Below, in pieces: positions 46,260-55,925 of a DNA stretch of 64,000 nucleotides (within the stretch, counting starts at the first letter, position 1; each line of letters opens with the position of its first letter). The DNA is from Caviibacter abscessus (GTDB lineage: Bacteria > Fusobacteriota > Fusobacteriia > Fusobacteriales > Leptotrichiaceae). Location of the stretch: assembly GCF_001517835.1 (NCBI RefSeq), contig NZ_LOQG01000038.1, positions 21,034 through 85,033 on the forward strand, read 5' to 3'. Below the pieces are notes generated by a model. That model did no database searches. It saw only the letters and a program-made list of their open reading frames with translations, and was not told the origin of the DNA. Both the position numbers and the translations under genes were made by a program.

Positions 46260-48911
46260 ATGGTAAACGATGTTCAAAGTTTAAGAGATCTTATGAGCAG
46301 AGTAAGAGCATCTCAAGAAAAATATGCAACTTTTGATCAAGAAAGAGTTGATAAAATTTTTAGAAAGGTTGCACAAAAAATTAATGATGAAAGAATTACC
46401 CTTGCAAAACTTGCTGTTGAAGAAACAGGTATGGGTATAATAGAAGATAAGGTTATCAAAAACCACTTTGCATCAGAATACATTTATAACAAATATAAAG
46501 ATGAAAAAACTTGTGGTATTTTAGAAGAAGACAAATCTTATGGTATTAAAAAGATTGCAACACCAATTGGAGTAATTGCAGGAGTTATACCAACAACAAA
46601 CCCAACTGCGACAGCAGCGTTTAAAATATTACTAGCATTAAAAACAAGAAATGCGATAATAATATCACCACATCCAAGAGCTAAAAAATCAACTATTTAT
46701 ACTGCTAAATTAGCATTAGAAGTAGCTAGAGAATATGGAGCACCTGAGGATATAATTGGATGGATAGATGAACCAAGCCTTGAATTATCTAAAGAGTTAA
46801 TGTCTGAATCTGATTTAATTCTTGCAACAGGAGGACCAGGAATGGTTAAGAGTGCATACTCTTCAGGAACACCTGCAATCGGTGTTGGTTCTGGGAATAC
46901 GCCTGTAATTATTGATGAAACAGCTGACATTAAAATGACTGTAAATTACATACTATTATCAAAAACATTTGATAATGGAGTTATATGTGCATCAGAACAA
47001 TCATTAATTGTTAATAAAACAATATATGAAAGAGTAAAAAGAGAATTTGAATTAAGAGGTGCTTACTTCCTTGATGAAAAAGAAAAGGATATGTTAAGAA
47101 AAACATTATTTAAAGGTGGAGTAACTGGAGCTCTAAATCCTGATATAGTTGGTCAAAGTGCATATAATATTGCAAAACTTGCAGGATTTGAAGTACCTGA
47201 AAAAGCAAGAGTTTTAATTGCAGAAGTTGAAAAAACAACTTTTGATGAAGCATTTGCACATGAAAAACTATCACCAATTTTAGGAATGTATAAAGCTGAA
47301 AACTTTGAAGATTCAATAGAAAAAGCAAAAGATTTAGTTGAATTAGGTGGATTAGGACATACTTCAAGTATGTATATAAATATAGCAGAAAAAGAAAAAA
47401 TAGATATATTTGGTAGATTAATGAAAACAGGAAGAACATTAATAAATATGCCTGCGGCACTAGGAGCTATAGGAGACGTATTTAACTTTAAACTTGAACC
47501 TTCATTAACATTAGGTTGCGGATCTTGGGGAGGAAACTCAGTATCTGAAAACGTTGGAGTTAAGCACTTATTAAATGTTAAAACTATTGCAGAAAGAAGG
47601 GAAAATATGCTTTGGTTTAAAGTTCCTGAAAAGATTTACTTCAAATATGGTTGTTTACCTGTAGCACTTGAGGAATTAAAAGGTGAACATAAAAAAGCAA
47701 TTATAGTAACAGACAGAACTTTAGCAGAATTAGGTTATACTAACCATATTACTAAGGTTTTAGATGAAATAGGTATAGATTATAGAATTTTCTCTGAAGT
47801 AGGAGTAGATCCAACATTAAGTAGTACTCAAGAAGGTGCTAAAGTAATGAGAGAGTTCCAACCAGATGTAATAATAGCATTAGGTGGAGGTTCAGCAATG
47901 GACTCTGCTAAGATTATGTGGGTTCTATATGAATATCCAGATATTAGATTTAAAGATTTAGCAATGAGATTTATGGATATTAGAAAGAGAATATTTGCAT
48001 TCCCTAAAATGGGTATTAAGGCTAAATTTGTAGCAGTTGCAACTTCAGCAGGTACAGGTTCAGAAGTAACTCCATTTGCTGTTATAACTGATGATGAAAC
48101 AGGAATTAAATATCCATTAGCAGATTATGAATTAACACCAGATGTAGCAATAAATGATCCTGAATTAATGCTAACAATGCCTAAAGGATTAACAGTAGCA
48201 TCAGGAGTTGACGCACTTACTCACGCAATAGAATCATATGTATCAATAATGGCAACTGAATATACTAAACCATATTCACTAGAAGCTATAAAAATAATAT
48301 TACAATTCTTACCTGAGTCAGTAGCATTAGGTGCTAAAGCAGTTAAAGCTAAAGAAAAAATGGCTAATGCTTCTTGTATAGCAGGTATGGCATTTGCTAA
48401 TGCTTTCCTTGGTATAGTTCACTCATTATCACATAAATTAGGTGGACAATTCCACATACCTCATGGAATTTGTAATGGACTTTTACTTACTGAAGTTATA
48501 AAATACAATGCAACAGATGCACCTGTTAAAATGGGAGTGTTCCCTCAATACAGATATCCTGATGCTAAGAATAGATATGCTAAAATTGCTGATTTCTTAG
48601 GATTAGGTGGAACAACAACAGAAGAAAAGATACAAAAATTAATAGATGCTATTGAAAATCTTAAAGAAAGAATTGGAATACCTAAGACAATTAGAGAATG
48701 GGGAGTATCTGAGCAAGAGTTCTTAGAACATGTTGATCAAATGGCATTAGAAGCATTTGATGATCAATGTACACCTGCAAACCCTAGATATCCTCTAATA
48801 ACAGAATTAAAAGAAATCTATTTAAGAGCATACTATGGTGAAAAAGAATACGAAAAAATGTTTGATATGTCAAAGGAAGAAACAAAGAAAACAACTAAAA
48901 AAACTAAATAG
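46260..48911 (+). CDS. adhE: Bifunctional acetaldehyde-CoA/alcohol dehydrogenase AdhE
   Basis: AdhE reduces acetyl-CoA to acetaldehyde and then ethanol, recycling two NADH in fermentation. The 883-residue protein has an N-terminal aldehyde-dehydrogenase domain with the catalytic cysteine (about residue 243) in NGVICASEQS. The C-terminal iron alcohol dehydrogenase shows ALGGGSAMDSAK, GTGSEVTPFAVI and HSLSHKLGGQFHIPHGICNG with the iron-binding histidines. The domain linker is intact, so spirosome formation is expected. GGAGG precedes the ATG. Codons are more G/C-ended than in neighbours, as in highly expressed genes. Promoter, cre-like and Rex-like sites lie upstream. Confidence 0.97.
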   Translation: MVNDVQSLRDLMSRVRASQEKYATFDQERVDKIFRKVAQKINDERITLAKLAVEETGMGIIEDKVIKNHFASEYIYNKYKDEKTCGILEEDKSYGIKKIATPIGVIAGVIPTTNPTATAAFKILLALKTRNAIIISPHPRAKKSTIYTAKLALEVAREYGAPEDIIGWIDEPSLELSKELMSESDLILATGGPGMVKSAYSSGTPAIGVGSGNTPVIIDETADIKMTVNYILLSKTFDNGVICASEQSLIVNKTIYERVKREFELRGAYFLDEKEKDMLRKTLFKGGVTGALNPDIVGQSAYNIAKLAGFEVPEKARVLIAEVEKTTFDEAFAHEKLSPILGMYKAENFEDSIEKAKDLVELGGLGHTSSMYINIAEKEKIDIFGRLMKTGRTLINMPAALGAIGDVFNFKLEPSLTLGCGSWGGNSVSENVGVKHLLNVKTIAERRENMLWFKVPEKIYFKYGCLPVALEELKGEHKKAIIVTDRTLAELGYTNHITKVLDEIGIDYRIFSEVGVDPTLSSTQEGAKVMREFQPDVIIALGGGSAMDSAKIMWVLYEYPDIRFKDLAMRFMDIRKRIFAFPKMGIKAKFVAVATSAGTGSEVTPFAVITDDETGIKYPLADYELTPDVAINDPELMLTMPKGLTVASGVDALTHAIESYVSIMATEYTKPYSLEAIKIILQFLPESVALGAKAVKAKEKMANASCIAGMAFANAFLGIVHSLSHKLGGQFHIPHGICNGLLLTEVIKYNATDAPVKMGVFPQYRYPDAKNRYAKIADFLGLGGTTTEEKIQKLIDAIENLKERIGIPKTIREWGVSEQEFLEHVDQMALEAFDDQCTPANPRYPLITELKEIYLRAYYGEKEYEKMFDMSKEETKKTTKKTK

Positions 48912-48917
48912 TGAATT

Positions 48918-48950
48918 ATCGGGAGAATAGAGATATTCTCCTGATTTTTT
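48918..48950 (+). terminator. Terminator of adhE
   Basis: Twelve-base arms ATCGGGAGAATA and TATTCTCCTGAT (one G-T wobble), a four-base loop and a T-run starting seven bases after the stop. Confidence 0.93.
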
Positions 48951-48983
48951 TAGTATATATATCTGTAAATCACTTTTATAATA

Positions 48984-48992
48984 TGATATACT
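48984..48992 (+). promoter_or_regulatory. Extended -10 promoter before the esterase-nadK unit
   Basis: TGATATACT, 22 bases before the start codon, with AAAAAAGG as ribosome-binding site after it. Confidence 0.5.
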
Positions 48993-49014
48993 AAATATAA
49001 AAAAAGGTATTGAT

Positions 49015-49902
49015 ATGGAAATAAAAAAACAAATGTTAGATGCTTTAAAACATAGAAAACCAGATCACTTTAATTTTTATACTCCATATATTTTTGAAGG
49101 TATAGATGTAGGGAAAATAAGATCAATGATAGGTTATCCAAGTATTGATTTATCTTGTAATATAAAAGAAGAAATAATTAATGTAAATGGTGTAATTTGT
49201 CATAGATATTATAAAACTCAAAATACGAAATATGTACTTTTTAATATACATGGTGGTGGTTTTTATGGTGGAGGAACTAAAGTAGTTGAAAATAACTCTA
49301 AATATATAGCAACACATGATATACATGTAATATCAATAGAATATACATTGGCCCCAAAGTTACAATTTCCAAATATAATGTATCAAATATATGATGTAAT
49401 AAAATATTTTGCAAATGATTATAAGGACTGTAAATTTGGTATAATTGGAGATAGTGCAGGAGGGCATCTGGCATTAAATACAGTTTGCATTGATGTAAAT
49501 AAGTATATATCATTTCTTGGATTATATTATCCTGTAATAAGTTTGGAAAGTAAAAAAAACATTAATACTGAAAATTTAGGAGAAAATGCAAAAGCATCAA
49601 TAATGTTTTTAAAATCAATAATGCCTTTAATAACAAAACTTTATTTACCTAAAGAATATGATAAAAGTTCTTTGTATTATAATGCACTTAATATGGACTA
49701 TTTATATCCAAAAACAGTAATTTTTAAGGCACAAATTGATTATTTTAATGATGAAATAGAAAAGTTTTCAAAAAAATTTAATGTGAAAACATATAGTTAT
49801 ACAGGTCTTTCACACGGATTTATGGAACTTTTAGGTTATCTTGATGAAGTTAAGGAAGTTCTTGATGTAACTATAAAACATTTTAAAGGTGAAAATGTAT
49901 GA
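49015..49902 (+). CDS. HSL-type alpha/beta hydrolase (cytoplasmic esterase)
   Basis: A 295-residue protein of the hormone-sensitive-lipase group: the HGGGFYGGG oxyanion motif, nucleophile in IGDSAGGHLAL, and a late His in GLSHGFMEL; the acid is probably the Asp of QIDYFNDE. No signal peptide, so it is cytoplasmic. Members are esterases of short-chain esters or deacetylases. It overlaps nadK by four bases and resembles, more distantly, the two lipoprotein hydrolases encoded after nadK. Confidence 0.82.
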   Translation: MEIKKQMLDALKHRKPDHFNFYTPYIFEGIDVGKIRSMIGYPSIDLSCNIKEEIINVNGVICHRYYKTQNTKYVLFNIHGGGFYGGGTKVVENNSKYIATHDIHVISIEYTLAPKLQFPNIMYQIYDVIKYFANDYKDCKFGIIGDSAGGHLALNTVCIDVNKYISFLGLYYPVISLESKKNINTENLGENAKASIMFLKSIMPLITKLYLPKEYDKSSLYYNALNMDYLYPKTVIFKAQIDYFNDEIEKFSKKFNVKTYSYTGLSHGFMELLGYLDEVKEVLDVTIKHFKGENV

Positions 49903-50633
49903 AGTTTTATATCTTAAAAAAAGATGAAATTGATATAAAAGAATATGAAAATATGATAAAAAACTTAGGTTTTTCAATTGATTATGAAAATCCTGATTTT
50001 ATTCTTGCATTTGGTGGAGATGGAACAATTTTAAGGGCATTAAAAACAGCTCTTGATTTAAATATTCCGATAATACCTGTAAATTTTGGTAAATTAGGAT
50101 ATATGGCACATATTGAAAAAGATGAATTGAAAGATTTATTAATAAATATAAAAAAAGGTATTTACAATACAAGTAAAAGATATGTACTTGAGTGTGAAAT
50201 AGAAAATAAAAAGTATTATGCTTTAAATGATATAGTGTTTAAAGATGAGCATGTGAAAGAGTATAAGCTATTTGACAGTGATTACAGTATAACTAAATAT
50301 AGAGGAGATGGACTTATAATCTCAACTTCAACAGGCTCTACAGCATACGCTATGTCAGCAGGAGGAAGTATAATTAATCCTGAGTTAAAAATTATGAATA
50401 TAGTAGCAATAGCGCCGCAAACATTAAGTGCAAGACCTTTAATTTTACCGCCTACGAATTTAAAGATTAAATCAGATTCAAAAATATATGTTGATGGTAT
50501 AAAGGTACTTGATAATAAAAAGTGTGAAACAAAAATAAATTTATCAGATAAGTATGTAGAATTAATAGAATCTCAGACAAAAACATATTATGATATATTA
50601 AAATATAAATTGGAATGGCGAGGATATAAATGA
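49899..50633 (+). CDS. nadK: NAD kinase
   Basis: NAD kinase phosphorylates NAD to NADP with ATP. The 244-residue protein has the GGDG motif in LAFGGDGTILRAL, the NE/ND-type segment YALNDIVFKD, and the conserved RGDGLIISTSTGSTAYAMSAGG segment (positions about 50301-50365). It is short for the family but complete. It overlaps the upstream esterase and downstream lipoprotein genes by four bases each, so the unit is translationally coupled. Confidence 0.95.
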   Translation: MKFYILKKDEIDIKEYENMIKNLGFSIDYENPDFILAFGGDGTILRALKTALDLNIPIIPVNFGKLGYMAHIEKDELKDLLINIKKGIYNTSKRYVLECEIENKKYYALNDIVFKDEHVKEYKLFDSDYSITKYRGDGLIISTSTGSTAYAMSAGGSIINPELKIMNIVAIAPQTLSARPLILPPTNLKIKSDSKIYVDGIKVLDNKKCETKINLSDKYVELIESQTKTYYDILKYKLEWRGYK

Positions 50634-51574
50634 AAAAAATATTAATGTTATTGTTATCTACATTAATCATGTCATGTAGTTTAAGAGATTTAGCTTTGAA
50701 TAGTTTAAGAATTGTTGGTGATAATGGAATTATAGGAAAAGAAAAAATGCGTCTTTTGTATAATTATTACTACAGTACGGATAAACCTCAAAAGTTGAAA
50801 GGTAAATTTGGTTATTTTTTATTAAAACATGAAATAAAAAATGAAAATGTAACTTATTATCATTATTTTAATGAAAGATCGGATAACTTGGTTTTAATGG
50901 TGCATGGAGGTGCTTTTGAAACAAGACTTGGTCAACAGTATATTGAGTTAATGGATGATATATTTTCTAATACTCGTGCAAAGTTTGAAGCATATTTATT
51001 GGATTATAAAACGAGTTATAAATATCCTTCACAGCAAAAAGAGTTGGAAGCTTTGCTTGAACATGCGATGAAAAAATATAAAAAGATAATATTAATAGGA
51101 GATAGTTCAGGCGGTAATATAATTTTAACAACAATGTTGAAATTAAGAGATGAAAATAAAAAATTACCTGACGCCTTAGTTTTGATGTCAGCTTGGACTG
51201 ATATAACAAATAGCGTCGAAAGTAGAAAAACAAGGTTTTATGATGATCCTATAATAGGAAATGAACAATTTCCTCAATCATTAGTAAATAACTATTATGT
51301 ATCGGAAGTTAAAGATTTGAAAAATCCATATGTTTCCCCTATATACGGTTCATATGAAAATTTCCCAAAAACATTAATTCATGTAGGAAATGCAGAAGTC
51401 TTATTAGATGACTCTTTAGTAGTTTACAGAAAAATGAAAAAAGTAAATGTAGATGTTGAAATTTCAGTTTTTGATAAAATGTTTCATGTATTCCAGTTAA
51501 TAAACTTTTTACCTGAAGCACAAGTTGCATACAAACAAATTGGAGAGTTTATGACATCTATTTTTGAAAAGTAA
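50630..51574 (+). CDS. Lipoprotein alpha/beta hydrolase (HSL-type), copy 1
   Basis: A 314-residue protein with a lipoprotein signal peptide: MKKILMLLLSTLIMSC, with the lipobox Cys at residue 16. The hydrolase core shows MVHGGAFE, ILIGDSSGGNIIL and a late H in KMFHVFQ, with Asp in VLLDDS. It would be a lipid-anchored esterase facing the periplasm or surface. Its neighbour at 51587 is a clear paralogue sharing LRDENKKLPDALVL and KKVNVDVE segments. Substrate unknown: acetylated glycans or lipids are possible. Confidence 0.82.
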   Translation: MKKILMLLLSTLIMSCSLRDLALNSLRIVGDNGIIGKEKMRLLYNYYYSTDKPQKLKGKFGYFLLKHEIKNENVTYYHYFNERSDNLVLMVHGGAFETRLGQQYIELMDDIFSNTRAKFEAYLLDYKTSYKYPSQQKELEALLEHAMKKYKKIILIGDSSGGNIILTTMLKLRDENKKLPDALVLMSAWTDITNSVESRKTRFYDDPIIGNEQFPQSLVNNYYVSEVKDLKNPYVSPIYGSYENFPKTLIHVGNAEVLLDDSLVVYRKMKKVNVDVEISVFDKMFHVFQLINFLPEAQVAYKQIGEFMTSIFEK

Positions 51575-51586
51575 AAGGAGATGAAA

Positions 51587-52513
51587 TTGAAAAAAATTTT
51601 AATAACACTTTTTGTAGTAATTTTATCATCTTGCAGTATAACAGATGTTACTATAAACGCAACATATGTAATGGCTGACAACGGAATAATCAGTAAAGAT
51701 AGTATACTTAATATAGCAGCAGGTATAAGTAAAATACAAAAAAAACGTTCAACAAATAAAGATTTAACATTAACTGAAAAAGAATATAAAGGTTCTAAGT
51801 ATTATGAGTATAAAAAAGAAAATTCTGATAATGTTGTTATACTAGTTCATGGAGGAGCATTTAAACTTCCACTTCATCAATTATATGTTAAGGTTATGGA
51901 AAGTGTATATAATAATTCAAATAAAAAATATGAAATGCTTCTTTTAGATTATAAAACAGAAGTAAAATATCCAAGTCAAAGTTTAGAATTAGAAAAAATA
52001 TTAGAATATGCATATAGTAAATATAAAAAAGTAATACTTATGGGAGATAGTTCAGGTGGTAATGTGATTTTATCTGCAATTCAAAAACAAAGAGATGAAA
52101 ATAAAAAATTACCTGATGGTTTAATACTTTTATCTCCTTGGGCAGACCCAAGTAATAGAGTTGAAAGTAGAGTAACAAACTTTTTTAAAGATGTATTATT
52201 TGGTAATGAGGATTATCCTAAAGAATTGCTTAGAAATAAGTATTTATCGGAAGTTAAAAATTTAGATAATCCTTATGTTTCACCAGTTTTTGGAGTATAT
52301 AATAATTTTCCTAAAACACTTATTCAAGTTGGAGAAAATGAAGTATTATTTGATGATTCAAAAATCATATATGAAAAAATGAAAAAAGTAAATGTAGATG
52401 TTAAATTTACTGTATATAAAAAAATGTTTCACGTATTTCAATTGTTACAATTTTTACCTGAAACAAAACAAGCTAATATGGAAATGGGTCAATTTATAGA
52501 CAGTATTTTTTAA
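51587..52513 (+). CDS. Lipoprotein alpha/beta hydrolase (HSL-type), copy 2
   Basis: Paralogue of the preceding gene, about 308 residues, with a lipobox (ILSSC) after a short hydrophobic signal. Motifs are LVHGGAFK, LMGDSSGGNVIL, Asp in VLFDDS and His in KMFHVFQ. The start is set at TTG 51587: the ATG at 51581 is fused to the ribosome-binding site (AGGAGATG), whereas TTG has six bases of spacing and gives the same MKKIL beginning as copy 1. It is a tandem duplication product in the same operon. Confidence 0.82.
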   Translation: MKKILITLFVVILSSCSITDVTINATYVMADNGIISKDSILNIAAGISKIQKKRSTNKDLTLTEKEYKGSKYYEYKKENSDNVVILVHGGAFKLPLHQLYVKVMESVYNNSNKKYEMLLLDYKTEVKYPSQSLELEKILEYAYSKYKKVILMGDSSGGNVILSAIQKQRDENKKLPDGLILLSPWADPSNRVESRVTNFFKDVLFGNEDYPKELLRNKYLSEVKNLDNPYVSPVFGVYNNFPKTLIQVGENEVLFDDSKIIYEKMKKVNVDVKFTVYKKMFHVFQLLQFLPETKQANMEMGQFIDSIF

Positions 52514-52523
52514 AGGGGTTTTT

Positions 52524-54173
52524 ATGTTAAGGGAATTAAAGGTCAATAATCTTGCAATAATAAAGGATATGCAAATAGAATTTAGTGAAAATTTCAGTGT
52601 TTTTACTGGAGAAACAGGAGCGGGGAAATCTATAGTTTTAGATGGAATTGCCTTTATTTTAGGTGCAAGAGCAAATACAGCTGCAATTAGAAATAACGAA
52701 GAAAAATTAATAGTTGAAGCTGTTGTAGACCTTAGTCCAAAATTAGTAGAAAAATTAAAACTTCTTGAATTTGATGTTGATTACGATGAAATGCAGCTTA
52801 TTATTTATCGTGAACTAAGTAGAGATGGTAAATCAAAAATAAATATAAACGGTAGAAGAGCAACAAAAGAGATGCTTAGTAAAATAATGTCAAATGTTAT
52901 AGATATAGTTGGACAACATGAAAATCAATATTTATTAAATCATAATTATCATTTGGAACTTCTTGACGGTTTTGTAGATTTTAAAGATTTTAATATAAAA
53001 AAAATAGTAAAAGAAATTAAAGAACTGGAAATAAAAATTAATAATCTTGAAAATGAAAGAAAAATAGTAACAGAAAAAAAGGATATGTATGAGTACAGTA
53101 TTAATGAAATAGAAAGTTTAAATTTATATTCAGGCATTGATGATGAATTAGAAGAGCAATATAAGCTTATATTCAACTCAGGAAGAATACAAGAAGCAGT
53201 TGAAAAAGTAAATTTTGAAATAGATGAAAACATACTTCATTCTTTATCAAATATTGTTAAAAGTATATCATCAATAAGTTCATTTTCAAGTGATATTGAA
53301 AATATTAAAGAAGAGTTTATTGAAATTGAAAATAGAATTTCATCACTTAGTTATGAAGTAAATGCTTTTAGTCAAGATGAATTAAATTTAGAAGATTTAG
53401 ATGAAATATCTGATAAATTAAACAAGATAAAAAAATGTAAAATGAAGTATGGAAGCAGTATAGAAGAGATTATTTCATATAAGGATAATATAAAAGAGAA
53501 ACTTTTAAAACTTGAATATTCTTTTGATGAAATAGAAAAACTAAAAAAATTAAAAGAAAAATTAATTGATAATTATGAAAAAGAATCGAAATTATTAAGT
53601 AATAAAAGAAAAGAAATAGCCAAAAAAATTGAAGATGAAATAAATAAAGAATTATTTGATCTTAATATGAAAAATGCAAGTTTTAAAGTTGAATTTAATA
53701 AAAAAGAAGGAATATTTGAAAAAGGAATAGATGAAGTTGAATTTTTATTAAAATCAAATGTAGGGCAAGATTATGCTAAGCTAAGCAAAAGTGCTTCAGG
53801 TGGAGAAATATCAAGAATAATGCTTGCACTTAAAGTTGTATTTTCTAAAGTTGATGATTTGGAAACTTTAATATTTGATGAAATAGATACTGGAATATCA
53901 GGTGAAACTGTAAAACTTGTTGCAGAAAAACTAAAAAAAATATCATCAAATGTTCAGGTTATATGTGTAACACATTCTCCAAATATAGCAGCATCAGGAA
54001 AAGAACAATTTTTGATTTATAAAACGGTTGAAAATGACAACACAACTACCGGAATAAAAAAATTAAACTATGATGAAAGAGTAAATGAAATAGCAAGAAT
54101 AATATCGGGAAATAACATATCAAATGCTCTTATTCAACACGTTAAAGAAATGATAAGTGATAAAAATGAATAG
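52524..54173 (+). CDS. recN: DNA repair protein RecN
   Basis: An SMC-like ATPase of 549 residues acting in double-strand-break repair. Walker A is FTGETGAGKSIVLDGI near residue 30; a coiled-coil middle section (about 150-380) is followed by the signature KLSKSASGGEISRIMLALK, Walker B TLIFDEIDTGISG and the H-loop VTHSPNIAA. Length is normal. AAAGGGG lies before the ATG. It overlaps the Xer recombinase gene by eight bases. Confidence 0.96.
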   Translation: MLRELKVNNLAIIKDMQIEFSENFSVFTGETGAGKSIVLDGIAFILGARANTAAIRNNEEKLIVEAVVDLSPKLVEKLKLLEFDVDYDEMQLIIYRELSRDGKSKININGRRATKEMLSKIMSNVIDIVGQHENQYLLNHNYHLELLDGFVDFKDFNIKKIVKEIKELEIKINNLENERKIVTEKKDMYEYSINEIESLNLYSGIDDELEEQYKLIFNSGRIQEAVEKVNFEIDENILHSLSNIVKSISSISSFSSDIENIKEEFIEIENRISSLSYEVNAFSQDELNLEDLDEISDKLNKIKKCKMKYGSSIEEIISYKDNIKEKLLKLEYSFDEIEKLKKLKEKLIDNYEKESKLLSNKRKEIAKKIEDEINKELFDLNMKNASFKVEFNKKEGIFEKGIDEVEFLLKSNVGQDYAKLSKSASGGEISRIMLALKVVFSKVDDLETLIFDEIDTGISGETVKLVAEKLKKISSNVQVICVTHSPNIAASGKEQFLIYKTVENDNTTTGIKKLNYDERVNEIARIISGNNISNALIQHVKEMISDKNE

Positions 54174-55053
54174 GGAGACTAATCTATACGTAAAAGAGTT
54201 TATAGATTATTTACAATTTGAAAAAGGACTTGGAGAAAAAACTATAATAAGCTACAAAGTAGATATAAATAGTTTTTTTAAAGACTTACAAAAAGAATAT
54301 GATGAAATAAAAAAAGAAGATATATATAAGTATATAGAAAATATGAAACAAAAATTTAAACATAATACAATTCAAAGAAAAGTGTCGTCTATAAAACATT
54401 TTTTTAAGTTTTTATACATTAATAAAAATATAAAAAAAGATCCAAGCAATACAATAAAATCGCTACAAAAAGAAAAAAAGTTACCAGAGGTTTTAACACA
54501 AGAAGATTTTGAGAAAATAATAGACACCTTTAATCATGAGCCTAAAAATATCAGAGATAAATTGATATTAAAGCTTTTAATAGGTAGCGGTGCAAGAATT
54601 TCTGAAATTATAAACCTTGAAGTTAAAGATATAGAAGATAATAACTTTGAATATATAAGAGTATTAGGGAAAGGCTCTAAATATAGATACATACCAATTT
54701 ATGAAAATTTGGCAAATGAATTGAAAAACTATATTGAAAATGTAAGAAATTTAATTAAAAAAAATGAAAAAGATCATAAGCTTTTTCCTCGTGTTAGAAG
54801 AGAACAATTTTATACGACATTAAGAGAACATGCTAAATTATGTAATATTGAAAAAAGAGTTTATCCACATATAATAAGGCATTCAATAGCAACAATGTTA
54901 CTTAAAAATGGAGCAGATATTAGAATGGTTCAAGAACTTTTAGGGCATGCCAGTATATCAACTACACAAATATATACTCATGTTGAAAAATCTAAGTTAA
55001 AATCAATTTATGATAATATATCAATAGGAGATGATATTGATGACAATATTTGA
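54166..55053 (+). CDS. Tyrosine recombinase, XerC/XerD type
   Basis: About 295 residues: N-terminal SAM-like core-binding domain (FIDYLQFEKGLGEKTIISY) and C-terminal catalytic domain with the residues Arg (GSGARISEI), Lys (GKGSKYRYIP), His and Arg (HIIRHSIATML), His (LLGHASISTTQ) and Tyr (IYTHVEK). This fits chromosome dimer resolution at dif, and its housekeeping neighbours (recN) argue against an integrase. Whether it is XerC, XerD or a single XerH-like enzyme cannot be told. The ATG at 54166 lies within the recN end. Confidence 0.9.
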   Translation: MNRETNLYVKEFIDYLQFEKGLGEKTIISYKVDINSFFKDLQKEYDEIKKEDIYKYIENMKQKFKHNTIQRKVSSIKHFFKFLYINKNIKKDPSNTIKSLQKEKKLPEVLTQEDFEKIIDTFNHEPKNIRDKLILKLLIGSGARISEIINLEVKDIEDNNFEYIRVLGKGSKYRYIPIYENLANELKNYIENVRNLIKKNEKDHKLFPRVRREQFYTTLREHAKLCNIEKRVYPHIIRHSIATMLLKNGADIRMVQELLGHASISTTQIYTHVEKSKLKSIYDNISIGDDIDDNI

Positions 55054-55414
55054 GTTTATAACTTCAAAAAAATACGTGTTACTTTCAATAATACTTCCTT
55101 TAATTTTGTTTTTTATACCTAAATTGGTATTTCTGTTTATATTATCATTGTTAGTTTTAAATGCGGTATTAGTTGGAATATATAACAATAAGGTTGTTGA
55201 TAAAGTGGTGTACACTACATTTTTTACTTTAGATACGTTATTTTTATTTGTTGGTCATTTCAGTTTAATGTATATTTTAATTTATATTATATCAGTAGCA
55301 GCACTTATATATTCTGATTATGTCAATAATAGATTTAATGATTTTTCTAAAATTGAGTTAATTACTATTTACAGTATAATTAAAATTATACTTATTGTTC
55401 GTTTAGTTATATAA
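55040..55414 (+). CDS. Small hydrophobic membrane protein of unknown function
   Basis: About 124 residues, nearly all hydrophobic, with about four membrane helices and no recognisable motif. The ATG at 55040 has AGGAG about ten bases upstream and overlaps the recombinase gene; the ATG at 55031 touches the ribosome-binding site. It lies between the recombinase and ogt, co-transcribed. No function can be assigned. Confidence 0.55.
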   Translation: MTIFEFITSKKYVLLSIILPLILFFIPKLVFLFILSLLVLNAVLVGIYNNKVVDKVVYTTFFTLDTLFLFVGHFSLMYILIYIISVAALIYSDYVNNRFNDFSKIELITIYSIIKIILIVRLVI

Positions 55415-55426
55415 CAGGTGATAAAA

Positions 55427-55894
55427 ATGAAAAATATTTATTATTATACATACAATACTATAATGGGAGAAATAACAATTGCTTGTGAAGATGATAGTAT
55501 AATATATTTAGAATATGGTAAGAATATAAATTTTACAGGTATAAATAAAAGAGTTTGTTTATTAGATGAAGCATATAATCAACTTACGCAGTATTTTTCA
55601 GGAAAAAGAAAAAAATTTGAATTAAAATTAAATCCTAAAGGAACAGATTTTCAAAAAAAGGTATGGCAAGCCTTAACTAAAATACCGTATGGTAAAACTG
55701 TCTCTTATTATGATATAGCTTGCAGTATAGGAAATGAAAAAGCTTGTAGAGCTGTAGGTATGGCAAATAATAAGAATCCTATTTCAATAATTATACCCTG
55801 TCATAGAGTTATTGGTAAAAATGGTAAAATGGTAGGTTATGCAAGTGGTATTGATAGAAAAGTATTTTTATTAGAACTTGAAAGTAAAATTTGA
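55427..55894 (+). CDS. ogt: Methylated-DNA--protein-cysteine methyltransferase
   Basis: About 155 residues. The suicide repair enzyme moves the methyl group of O6-methylguanine onto its own cysteine in IIPCHRVIG. The helix-turn-helix part (YGKTVSYYDIACSIG, ACRAVGMANNKNP) and the N-terminal domain are complete. The ATG at 55427 has AGGTGA at the right distance; an upstream GTG lies in that site. It follows the small membrane protein gene and ends where the yueI promoter begins. Confidence 0.93.
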   Translation: MKNIYYYTYNTIMGEITIACEDDSIIYLEYGKNINFTGINKRVCLLDEAYNQLTQYFSGKRKKFELKLNPKGTDFQKKVWQALTKIPYGKTVSYYDIACSIGNEKACRAVGMANNKNPISIIIPCHRVIGKNGKMVGYASGIDRKVFLLELESKI

Positions 55895-55919
55895 ATTTAA
55901 AAAGTAATTGTGTTAATAT
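55891..55919 (+). promoter_or_regulatory. Promoter that would give a leaderless yueI transcript
   Basis: TTGAAT (55891-55896), 17 bases and TGTTAATAT with TAATAT at 55914-55919. The expected start point, six to seven bases on, coincides with the ATG at 55926. Confidence 0.5.
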
Positions 55920-55925
55920 TTATTT

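Noticed and set aside
46697..47460. Minus-strand open frames inside adhE
   Set aside because: They lie wholly within a strongly conserved plus-strand gene, lack ribosome-binding sites and have no recognisable motifs.
54166..55053. Phage or island integrase
   Set aside because: The protein has the XerC/D layout and lies in an operon after recN. No attachment repeats or phage genes are near.
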